Shown here: piece by piece, positions 24,068 through 31,369 of the stretch
Layout: every line of letters starts with the position of its first letter
How positions within the stretch are numbered: position 1 is the stretch's first letter
Assembly (NCBI GenBank): GCA_938017825.1
Contig: CALIJE010000127.1
Span: 1 to 32,618 of the forward strand
DNA length: 32,618 nt
Direction of reading: 5' to 3'
Origin: an uncultured Flavobacteriaceae bacterium
GTDB taxonomy: Bacteria > Bacteroidota > Bacteroidia > Flavobacteriales > Flavobacteriaceae
Position numbers and translations under genes: made by a program
The notes under the pieces: generated by a model
Databases searched by the model: none
What the model was told of the DNA's origin: nothing
The model's input: only the letters and a program-made list of their open reading frames with translations

Positions 24068-25834
24068 ATGGTTCAAGTCCAAACCAAGACGATAACTAAC
24101 ATTAGTATTGATGATGAGCAAGCTGGGTTAACTTCCTCATTGACACCGATTCTTGAACAGGAGGAACTTTCGATATTTGATTTTGAGGTCAATTGTGAAA
24201 GTCCTTTATATCCAAAACCTATTACACTTCGGTTTCAATTACCCGGCACCAATGTTAAAGGAGTGTGGAAACCTACGACCGACTTCGCCAAACGAATTCA
24301 GGCTGATTGGGAATTGGAACATATGGAAACCCGTATCTCTATAGATGCTCCTGTTATATGTCTTTTTGGCAATAGCGATGAAAATATACTCACCTTTTCA
24401 TGTTCGAATGCCATCAATACCCTGGAAATGAACGCTAGATTGCGTGAAGAAGACAATCAGTTTTATTGCCATATTACTTTTTTTGCCGAACCAGAACATG
24501 AGATCACCAACTTTAAGGCACAGCTGCGAATAGATTCGCGTAAGCTTCACTTTTCGAACTGCCTCAAAGATACTGCCAGCTGGTGGGAGAATGATGTGAA
24601 CCTAAAACCCGCTAAAGTTCCAGAAATCGCCAAAAAGGCGTTATACTCTACCTGGTATCAATTTCATCAAAATCTCGATTTGAAATTGCTGAAAGAGGAG
24701 TGTAGTATCGCTTACGGGATGGGATATGAAATGGTCATCGTAGACGATGGTTGGCAAACGAACGATTCTAATCGAGGCTACGATTATACAGGAGATTGGC
24801 AACCTGAACGTTATCCAGACATGGCGGATTTCGTGTCGCAATTACACACTACCGGTATGAAGGTTGCCTTGTGGTATTCCGTTCCGTTTTGTGGAAAGCA
24901 CTCCAAAGCCTATCAACACTTTAAGGGCAAATTCTTGACCGAGAATCATCGATGGGCACCGGTTTTTGATCCACGCTACCCAGAGGTTCGAGAACATTTG
25001 ATCGGCATCTATACCAAAGCCTTGGAGGAATGGAAGCTCGATGGTTTCAAATTAGATTTTATCGATGATTTTCATTTGTATGAAGATACCCCCTTGGGCA
25101 AAAAAGATGGGCGCGACTATGCATCTATCAACGAGGCGGTAGATCGCTTGTTAACCGATGTAAAAGAAGGCTTAACGAAAATAAAGCCGGATATTTTTAT
25201 AGAATTTCGGCAGAAATATACCGGTCCGGCCATGCGCAAATTCGGAAATGTATTTCGTGCATTCGATTGCCCGGGAGATGCCGTAATGAACCGCATTAGA
25301 ATTGCCGACATTAGAATGCTTAGTGGAAATACTGTGGTGCATGCCGATATGATTACATGGCATACAAACGAAGCTGTTGAGGTTGCGGCATTGCAATTGA
25401 TCAATATACTTTTTGGCGTGCCACAACTTTCCATTTTTCTTACCCAGGCCCCACCAACTCACCTCGAGATGGTAGCGTTTTATACCCGTTATTGGAATCA
25501 AAATGCAGATGTTTTGTTACAGGGAGATTTTCTTCCTTCCAAACCCTTGGCAAATTATCCCACTCAACGCGTATCAAAAAACGATACAACAATAGTTGGG
25601 GTATACGAGGAGATGGTTGTCACACTGAATAAGGCCGATACTAATATACACTTGCATAATGGCCAGTTGGTCGAACGCTTGGTCATTAGAAATTCAAAAG
25701 ACTTGGGTAGCTATTCTTGCACGATTTTTGACTGCAGAGGGCAGGTGGTTTTTGAAGGACAATTGGACTTTAGTCACGGTCTATTGGAACTTGCCATACC
25801 CTCATGCGGTATTTTAATCGCACAAAAGGTATAG
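24068..25834 (+). CDS. GH36-like alpha-galactosidase-type glycosidase, cytoplasmic
   Basis: This 588-residue protein has an N-terminal beta-sandwich (about 30-180) followed by a (beta/alpha)8 barrel. GH36/clan GH-D hallmarks are YSTWYQFHQ at 193-201, VIVDDGWQ at 223-230, and DGFKLDF at 325-331, whose KLD carries the nucleophile candidate D330. The block FRAFDCPGD (396-404) stands where the acid/base region lies. A small C-terminal beta domain ends the protein. There is no signal peptide, so it acts in the cytoplasm on an imported small glycoside, most likely alpha-galactosidic; specificity is not proven. It is shorter than classical 700-residue GH36 enzymes. It is the first gene of an operon with an acetyltransferase and a symporter, divergent from susC. 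Confidence 0.82.
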   Translation: MVQVQTKTITNISIDDEQAGLTSSLTPILEQEELSIFDFEVNCESPLYPKPITLRFQLPGTNVKGVWKPTTDFAKRIQADWELEHMETRISIDAPVICLFGNSDENILTFSCSNAINTLEMNARLREEDNQFYCHITFFAEPEHEITNFKAQLRIDSRKLHFSNCLKDTASWWENDVNLKPAKVPEIAKKALYSTWYQFHQNLDLKLLKEECSIAYGMGYEMVIVDDGWQTNDSNRGYDYTGDWQPERYPDMADFVSQLHTTGMKVALWYSVPFCGKHSKAYQHFKGKFLTENHRWAPVFDPRYPEVREHLIGIYTKALEEWKLDGFKLDFIDDFHLYEDTPLGKKDGRDYASINEAVDRLLTDVKEGLTKIKPDIFIEFRQKYTGPAMRKFGNVFRAFDCPGDAVMNRIRIADIRMLSGNTVVHADMITWHTNEAVEVAALQLINILFGVPQLSIFLTQAPPTHLEMVAFYTRYWNQNADVLLQGDFLPSKPLANYPTQRVSKNDTTIVGVYEEMVVTLNKADTNIHLHNGQLVERLVIRNSKDLGSYSCTIFDCRGQVVFEGQLDFSHGLLELAIPSCGILIAQKV

Positions 25835-25880
25835 CGCCACCCACTTTTATATTTGGCACAAAATCTTATCTTGTGCAGTC

Positions 25881-25890
25881 AGAAAAGGGA
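25881..25890 (+). promoter_or_regulatory. Ribosome binding site deciding the acetyltransferase start
   Basis: AGAAAAGGGA ends 7 bases before the ATG at 25898. Purine-rich sites like this are uncommon in Bacteroidota. It supports 25898 over the upstream in-frame TTG at 25853. Confidence 0.45.
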
Positions 25891-25897
25891 TGACTAC

Positions 25898-26458
25898 ATG
25901 ACCGAACGCGAAAAAATGGTACAGGGGCTACTCTATGACCCAATGGACAAAGAATTGGTGCGAGGCAGATTACATGCCCGGGCTTTGCTAAGAAAGTTAG
26001 AGGAAATTCCAGCAGATAAAGAACGTCAACGACGCCACATTTTCAAAGAACTTTTTGCAGAAACCGGAGAACGTTTCCTAATCGAAAATTCGTTTAAATG
26101 CGATTATGGGTATAATATATATTGGGGTGAAAATGCATACGCCAATTTTGGATGTACTATATTAGACGTCGCACCGGTACGCATTGGCAAAAACGTAATG
26201 TTGGCGCCTTCGGTTATGATTATGACGGCCACACACCCCTTGGAGGCCGAAGCACGAAATTCAGGAAAGGAGTTTGCCAAACCAATTACCATTGGGGATA
26301 ATGTTTGGATTGGTGCCGGGGCGATCATTAACCCAGGGGTAACCATTGGTGAAAACAGTGTTATAGGTTCAGGTGCGGTAGTTACGAAAGATATACCGCC
26401 GAACGTTTTTGCAGCCGGTAACCCATGTAAGTTCATTAAGGATATCGATAATAATTAA
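25898..26458 (+). CDS. Sugar O-acetyltransferase, maltose/galactoside acetyltransferase family
   Basis: This 186-residue protein starts MTEREKMVQGLLYDPMDKELV, the maltose-acetyltransferase N-terminal domain, and continues through ENSFKCDYGYNIYWGENAYANFGCTILDVAPVRIG to a left-handed beta-helix of hexapeptide repeats (ITIGDNVWIGAGAIINPGVTIGENSVIGSGAVVTKDI). The catalytic His is H113 in TATHPLE, and the C-terminal FAAGNPCKFIK is typical. It moves acetyl from acetyl-CoA to a sugar hydroxyl in the cytoplasm. The length of 186 matches the Maa/LacA family. It lies 63 bp after the GH36 gene and 23 bp before the symporter. In sugar operons such enzymes often detoxify excess or non-metabolised sugar; that role here is inference. 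Confidence 0.9.
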   Translation: MTEREKMVQGLLYDPMDKELVRGRLHARALLRKLEEIPADKERQRRHIFKELFAETGERFLIENSFKCDYGYNIYWGENAYANFGCTILDVAPVRIGKNVMLAPSVMIMTATHPLEAEARNSGKEFAKPITIGDNVWIGAGAIINPGVTIGENSVIGSGAVVTKDIPPNVFAAGNPCKFIKDIDNN

Positions 26459-26481
26459 CCAACCAAATTTAACGAAACAGT

Positions 26482-28134
26482 ATGCTTGCAATTATTAGTT
26501 TTATAGGTTTTACAGCACTTGTAGCAGGCGTTGCCTGGTATTCAACCCGAAATACAAATGAACGAACGGCCGATGGCTATTACCTTGGTGGTCGTAGTTT
26601 GGGCGCCCTTACGATTGCAGGATCTTTATTACTGACAAATCTTTCCGCCGAACAGATTGTTGGCCTAAATGGGCAGGCGTTTTCGGAAGGAATTCTTGTG
26701 ATGGCCTGGGAAACGTTGGCTGCCATTGCTATGGTCATTACGGCCCTCTGGTTCTTGCCTAAATACATGAAAAAAGGTATTACTACAATTCCTGAGTTTA
26801 TTGAAGGGCGTTTCGATGAACATACCAAATCTATTCTTGCCATCTTATTTTTAATAGCTTTTGGCATCGTCTTATTACCAACCATTTTATATGCAGGGTC
26901 AAAAGCGTTTATTACCATGTTCGAATTACCCGAAACCCTTGGCGTTTCTGAAACTGCTGCCTATTGGATTTGTGTGTGGAGTATTGGTTTAATAGGCATT
27001 GTATATGCTATTTATGGCGGGCTTAAGGCCGTTGCTGTTTCAGATCTTGTCAATGCGATCGGCCTATTAATTGGAGGATTACTTATTCCTTATTTTGGAT
27101 TAAAAATGATTAGTGATGATAGTAGTATGCTTGGGGGACTATCAAAGCTCTGGGCTGAAAACCAAGATAAATTCGATGTTACCGGAGATGTGACATCCTC
27201 CATTCCTGTGGGTACGATTTTTACCGGAATGATGATCGCACAAATGTATTATTGGGGCACCAACCAATCAATACTGCAGCGGGTATTTGGTGCCAAGAGC
27301 TTGGCCGAAGGTCAAAAAGGAATGATGTTGGCCGCATTTGTAAAGTTTTTGATTCCTGTGGTCGTAGTGCTTCCCGGTATAATTGCGTACAATATGTTCG
27401 GATCTGAATTATCGGATGCCGATGCCTCTTATCCCGAATTGGTTCGGAGGGTCTTGCCTGCGAGTCTTTTAGGATTTTTTGCAGCCGTACTTTTTGGGGC
27501 CATACTCAGTTCGTTCAATAGTTTATTGAACAGTAGCGCCACCTTGTTCGGTTTTGACTTGTATAAGAAGTTTTTTAATCGTGGAGCCAGCGAACAAACG
27601 GCAGTAAAAGCCGGTAAGCGTTTTGGTTTGGGCTTGGCCGTAATTTCAATGTCGATCGCACCGTTTATTCGTTATGCCCCCGACGGGCTTTTTTCCTATA
27701 TTCAGCAGGCATTGGGCAGTCTAAGTGTACCAATTTTGGCTGTGGTGATCATAGGTATTTTGACGAAAAAGGTACCGGCCATTGGAGCGAAAATCGTTCT
27801 TATCGGTGGTGTGATCATGTATTTGATCAGCTTATTGGGAATAGGTCCGGCAATGGTAGATAGTGCCCTAGCGGAGGCAGCGGCCAATGGCATTACAGAT
27901 GCAGCCGAGCTCGATATCATCAAAGCCAAGGCCTATCCGCATTTCTTGCATATTATGGGAATTTTATTCGTGATCAATATGATCATTATGCTAATCGTTG
28001 GTGCAGTGAAACCGAAACAAGACGAGTATGTACCCCATGTAACCGATGTGATCGATACGACGCCTTGGAAGTATGCTACAATCGCAGGTGTTTTGATAAC
28101 CCTACTGGTATTGAGTACGTATTTGATTTTTTAG
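26482..28134 (+). CDS. Sodium:solute symporter (SSS/SGLT family)
   Basis: This 550-residue integral membrane protein has about 14 predicted hydrophobic helices. The N-terminus, with GYYLGGRSLGALTIAGSLLLTNLSAEQIVGLNG, is the SSS signature of SGLT-type sugar carriers, and WGTNQSILQRVFGAKSLAEGQKG is the conserved region seen in vSGLT-like members. The C-terminal helix ends LITLLVLSTYLIF. It should carry the released sugar or glycoside across the inner membrane with sodium, which suits a marine host. It is the third gene of the GH36 operon. No clear hairpin terminator is seen in the 24 bp before the convergent gene at 28159. The family is certain; the substrate is inferred from neighbours. Confidence 0.92.
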   Translation: MLAIISFIGFTALVAGVAWYSTRNTNERTADGYYLGGRSLGALTIAGSLLLTNLSAEQIVGLNGQAFSEGILVMAWETLAAIAMVITALWFLPKYMKKGITTIPEFIEGRFDEHTKSILAILFLIAFGIVLLPTILYAGSKAFITMFELPETLGVSETAAYWICVWSIGLIGIVYAIYGGLKAVAVSDLVNAIGLLIGGLLIPYFGLKMISDDSSMLGGLSKLWAENQDKFDVTGDVTSSIPVGTIFTGMMIAQMYYWGTNQSILQRVFGAKSLAEGQKGMMLAAFVKFLIPVVVVLPGIIAYNMFGSELSDADASYPELVRRVLPASLLGFFAAVLFGAILSSFNSLLNSSATLFGFDLYKKFFNRGASEQTAVKAGKRFGLGLAVISMSIAPFIRYAPDGLFSYIQQALGSLSVPILAVVIIGILTKKVPAIGAKIVLIGGVIMYLISLLGIGPAMVDSALAEAAANGITDAAELDIIKAKAYPHFLHIMGILFVINMIIMLIVGAVKPKQDEYVPHVTDVIDTTPWKYATIAGVLITLLVLSTYLIF

Positions 28135-28158
28135 GAGGGTCTTTTTACTGAACTTTTT

Positions 28159-29061
28159 CTAAAAATAAATCTGTTGCGCCAACCGAAAGGTATTCGCATG
28201 GGCCTCTACAATAGTTTTAATATCGGGAGAATACCCGCCGCCCATGCTGCATTGCACGGGAATTTGAAGTTGATGGCAGGTTTCCAATACAAATGCATCG
28301 CGCTGCTTGCACCCTTCTATACTCATGCCTAGGGTTCCTAATTTGTCTGTGGCGATAACGTCTACCCCGCTTAGATAAAAGATAAAGTCAGGTTTTTCTG
28401 TGTCGATCAATTGCGGAAGTGTTTCCTTTAGGGTAGACAAATACCTGGCATCATCTGTTCCTTTTTCCAACGAAATATCCAAATCGGATGCTTCTTTTTT
28501 AAAGGGGTAATTGTTCGCCCCATGCATTGAGAACGTAAAAACGGACGCATCGTTTTGAAAGATTTCGGCAGTGCCGTTTCCTTGGTGCACATCTAGATCA
28601 ACAATCAGAATTTTTTCGGCCAATCCCTTAGCTTGCAAATAGCGTGCGCCTATTGCTTGGTCATTAAGCATACAAAATGCTTCTCCACGATCGGTGTAAG
28701 CGTGGTGTGTGCCACCTGCAATGTTCATGGCAATACCATGCTCTAGTGCATATGCACAACCTTTAATAGTGCCATCCGCAATGATGCGTTCTCGCTCTAC
28801 CAAATCCACGGTAAGAGGGAAACCAATTTTGCGAGCTTGTTTTGGGGGAATTTTGATATGTAATAAATCGTAGAAATACTCGGGGTCATGTACCGCAACA
28901 ATGTATTTGTCATTCGGAATTTCGGGTTCGAAAAAATTCGCTTCTTCACAGGTGCCTTCGTGTAATAGCTGCTTGGGTAGCAAATCGTATTTCAACATTG
29001 GAAAGCGATGGCCTTCTGGCAAGTGGTGTTTATAAATAGGGTGGTAGGCAATTTTGAGCAT
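28159..29061 (-). CDS. Histone deacetylase-family zinc hydrolase
   Basis: This 300-residue protein has the full zinc amidohydrolase set of the HDAC/AcuC/APAH superfamily: the general-base pair in AGGTHHA (H119-H120), zinc ligands D157 and H159 in DLDVHQGNGT, D234 in SGVDV, and the transition-state Tyr Y277 in MGGGYS. It is close in length to compact bacterial HDAC-like enzymes. It would remove acetyl from an amine, either acetyl-lysine on proteins or a small N-acetylated polyamine-like substrate. It has no signal peptide. It is divergent from the lipoprotein gene at 29202 and converges on the symporter. A link to the sugar locus is not indicated, although an acetyltransferase lies nearby. Confidence 0.9.
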   Translation of the reverse strand: MLKIAYHPIYKHHLPEGHRFPMLKYDLLPKQLLHEGTCEEANFFEPEIPNDKYIVAVHDPEYFYDLLHIKIPPKQARKIGFPLTVDLVERERIIADGTIKGCAYALEHGIAMNIAGGTHHAYTDRGEAFCMLNDQAIGARYLQAKGLAEKILIVDLDVHQGNGTAEIFQNDASVFTFSMHGANNYPFKKEASDLDISLEKGTDDARYLSTLKETLPQLIDTEKPDFIFYLSGVDVIATDKLGTLGMSIEGCKQRDAFVLETCHQLQIPVQCSMGGGYSPDIKTIVEAHANTFRLAQQIYF

Positions 29062-29100
29062 TATGTAAAAATATAAAATATGTCTGGTCGAGCGTTATCG

Positions 29101-29128
29101 AAAACTCAGGGAAAACCCTGAGTTTTTT
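29101..29128. terminator. Hairpin 1 of a tandem pair (TCAGGG-N4-CCCTGA)
   Basis: AAAACTCAGGG (29101-29111) pairs perfectly with CCCTGAGTTTT (29116-29126) across AAAA, followed by TT. It looks like a plus-strand terminator, yet it sits between two divergent genes where no plus-strand transcript should be ending. It may instead be an operator or the end of a short RNA. Confidence 0.5.
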
Positions 29129-29130
29129 AT

Positions 29131-29148
29131 TTCAGGGAATCCCCTGAA
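29131..29148. repeat. Hairpin 2 of the tandem pair
   Basis: TTCAGGG (29131-29137) pairs with CCCTGAA (29142-29148) across AATC, followed by GTTTTC. The 16-bp dyad core (29132-29147) repeats that of hairpin 1 (29106-29121), with centres 26 bp apart. Confidence 0.5.
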
Positions 29149-29201
29149 GTTTTCTTCTAATCTTCTGTAGACCTTGCAAGAGCAAAAGAAAAAAGAATCA
29201 T

Positions 29202-29981
29202 ATGATCTATAAAACTATTTTATTAGCGGCGGTAAGTGCTTTACTTTTTAGTTGTGGGGAGCAGGTGAAACAAGAACTAGACAGTGATTTGATTGCTACT
29301 AAAGATGGCTATCGGCTTACTGAAAAACAGTTCAAGGCCTATCTCAATTTTTTAGTTGATGAGATGGGGGAGACCCATACTATTCAAAGTCAAATAGCGC
29401 TAAAATCGCAGCTAAAGCAAGAATTTTTACATGATCCAACAGGTTTGCTTCAAGAATTAGAACTATTGCATGAAAAGTATACCAAAGATGATACTAGTAG
29501 AACAGAATCGCCATCTTATTTGGCAGAAGGTCATCGTCTTATTCGCGAGCGATTGGGTGCAGATATCGGTCAAATGCAATTTGAAACAGAAGATGCCAAC
29601 CAATTTAGAACGTTTTTAGCGGGGTCCTTATTACGAAGTAGTAGTTCGTTTTATGATGGCGGTTCGGGAGGGTATTCGTATGCAGAAGTACTTTTTTGCG
29701 CCGATGGTAGCTATACCGAATCGCTTTCTGGAGGCTTAACGATTAGCACGCCTGGTGCCAATGCCCATGGCCGCGACAGTGATGTGACACCAGGGTACTG
29801 GGAAGTTGCTTCACTCCCTAATAATACGTTGATCGTCTTATTATACAGCACGCATCCTAATATGCTCGAAGATAGCCCAAATGGTTTTTTGCCCATGCCT
29901 ATTCAACGCTTTACGCAGCAAGTTTTGTATTTGCCCGGTGGCGATTATTATGAGCGTATAGCGAACCAATGTGCGAATTAA
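29202..29981 (+). CDS. Hypothetical lipoprotein, 259 residues
   Basis: I do not recognise the family. The lipobox is LLFSC (C18), followed by GEQVKQELDSD. Residues about 35-125 are helical and charged (ALKSQLKQEFLHDPTGLLQELELLHEKY). Residues about 150-255 look like a small beta domain rich in Ser and Gly (RSSSSFYDGGSGGYSYAEVLFCADGSYTES), with TPGYWEVASLPNNTLIVLLYS; this recalls small domains that report a stress or defence readout, but I cannot name one. The stop lies 26 bp before the next lipoprotein, so the two probably form an operon. The clean signal peptide supports it as a gene. Confidence 0.78.
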   Translation: MIYKTILLAAVSALLFSCGEQVKQELDSDLIATKDGYRLTEKQFKAYLNFLVDEMGETHTIQSQIALKSQLKQEFLHDPTGLLQELELLHEKYTKDDTSRTESPSYLAEGHRLIRERLGADIGQMQFETEDANQFRTFLAGSLLRSSSSFYDGGSGGYSYAEVLFCADGSYTESLSGGLTISTPGANAHGRDSDVTPGYWEVASLPNNTLIVLLYSTHPNMLEDSPNGFLPMPIQRFTQQVLYLPGGDYYERIANQCAN

Positions 29982-30007
29982 ATCCAGAATTTTTAAACAT
30001 AGAAATC

Positions 30008-31285
30008 ATGAAAAACTTTTTCAAAATATCCTTAGTAATCCTCTTTTTTGCAGCTTTTTGTAGCTGCAGTAAAGATGATGCGCCAGAACAGCAAGTAGTA
30101 GTGCAACCAGAACCTATTAACCAAGCTCCATCGCAATTTAATCTAATCGCACCTGAGGCAGATGCGCAAAACATAGACGTGAGCCCTACTTTTAATTGGG
30201 AAGCTGCTGTTGATTCTGATGGTGATCAAATCACCTATGAAATTTACGCAGATACCACTTCCACTCCAAGCACTTTAATTGGCACAACTACCGAAACGAG
30301 CTTTGAACCTCAGGAGCGTTTGAGTCTTCTAGAAAACTACAATTGGCGAGTTACAGCAAGCGATGACAAGGGTGGAGAAAGTGAGAGTGATATACATGGT
30401 TTTGATACCAGAAATATTCAATTTTCGAATGTTACACAAAGTGCTGCTTTTCAAGCAAGGCGCGAATTTGCATCTACGTTATTTAATGATAAAGTTTGGA
30501 TTTCAGGCGGAACTCACAATACTACGGCAGATGATTTTTTTACCAATGATATTTGGAATTCTGAAGACGGTTTCAATTGGTCAGAAGTTACTACGAATGC
30601 AGGTTGGCCAAAGCGAAAAGACCATACTATGACTGCTTTTCAGGGAAAACTATGGATTATTGGAGGAAGAAATAGTGAAGGATTCTTATCAGATGTTTGG
30701 AGTAGTGAAGACGGAGTAAGCTGGCAATTGGAGACTAATTCAGCTGGATTTGGTCAAATTTCTCTCCATACTACAACTGTGTTTAATGATAAGCTTTTTG
30801 TAATCCATAATAGCAAGGTTTGGTTTAGTGAAGATGGGATTGTTTGGACCTTAGCATCAGAAGGTGTGATTGGAAGCGTAAGAAAGAGGCATACGGCTTT
30901 GGTGTTTAAGAATAAACTTTTTGTTATCGGAGGAACGGACAATGATCCTACTAAATTGATGTCTAGTGCAAACGGAATTGATTGGGAAATAGTTAATGAT
31001 AACCCGCCTTATTTATTAGAAATTTTTGAAAGACGGTACCATAGTTCTGTTGTATTTGACGATAAGCTCTGGGTCATCGGAGGATTCCTCTCCAGCAACA
31101 CCCTTGGAGGTAATGATGTTTGGTATAGTAGTGATGGTGTAGATTGGATACTCGCTTCTGATAATGGCGCTTTTTCCAAAAGAGCTGGTCATCAAAGTCA
31201 TGTCTTAGGAGATAAAATATGGGTCATAGGCGGAGAAAGTATAAATGGAGCAGGCGAATTAAATGATGTCTGGTTCATCAACTAA
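30008..31285 (+). CDS. Kelch/Asp-box beta-propeller surface lipoprotein
   Basis: The protein has 425 residues from the ATG at 30008; an upstream in-frame GTG at 29969 overlaps the previous gene and precedes a complete signal peptide, so I rejected it. The lipobox cysteine is C20 (FCSC), followed by SKDDAPE, a flavobacterial surface-export signal. Residues about 40-135 form a fibronectin-III/Ig-like domain (PTFNWEAAVDSDGDQITYEIYAD, then YNWRVTASDDKGGESE). Residues about 145-425 form a propeller of about five or six blades, each with a Kelch-like KLWVIGG strand and an Asp-box-like turn (SEDGFNW, SEDGVSW, SEDGIVW, SANGIDW, SSDGVDW). It probably binds a ligand or partner outside the cell. It appears to be in an operon with the lipoprotein gene before it. 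Confidence 0.83.
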   Translation: MKNFFKISLVILFFAAFCSCSKDDAPEQQVVVQPEPINQAPSQFNLIAPEADAQNIDVSPTFNWEAAVDSDGDQITYEIYADTTSTPSTLIGTTTETSFEPQERLSLLENYNWRVTASDDKGGESESDIHGFDTRNIQFSNVTQSAAFQARREFASTLFNDKVWISGGTHNTTADDFFTNDIWNSEDGFNWSEVTTNAGWPKRKDHTMTAFQGKLWIIGGRNSEGFLSDVWSSEDGVSWQLETNSAGFGQISLHTTTVFNDKLFVIHNSKVWFSEDGIVWTLASEGVIGSVRKRHTALVFKNKLFVIGGTDNDPTKLMSSANGIDWEIVNDNPPYLLEIFERRYHSSVVFDDKLWVIGGFLSSNTLGGNDVWYSSDGVDWILASDNGAFSKRAGHQSHVLGDKIWVIGGESINGAGELNDVWFIN

Positions 31286-31348
31286 TACCAAACCCAACAA
31301 TTTCGTACATTTAAGAACAGGGCTTTAGTGCTAATATTTAGTGGTATT

Positions 31349-31362
31349 TAACTAACCAAAAA
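31349..31362 (+). promoter_or_regulatory. Leader motif of the TPR sensor gene
   Basis: TAACTAACCAAAAA, identical to 6701-6714, ends 7 bases before the ATG at 31370. The region between the Kelch gene and this motif shows only a loose -7-like TAATATTTA at 31332-31340 and no terminator. Confidence 0.3.
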
Positions 31363-31369
31363 CCGAACC

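Noticed and set aside
24013..24099. A 28-codon reading frame overlapping the GH36 start, possible leader peptide
   Set aside because: It has no recognisable ribosome binding site or run of regulatory codons, and it overlaps the GH36 start in another frame; chance frames of this size are expected.
9207..28134. The locus as a recently acquired mobile island
   Set aside because: I saw no integrase, transposase, tRNA gene or flanking direct repeats at either end of the locus.
29969..30007. N-terminal extension of the Kelch lipoprotein from a GTG
   Set aside because: It would place 13 residues before a complete lipoprotein signal peptide and overlap the previous gene.
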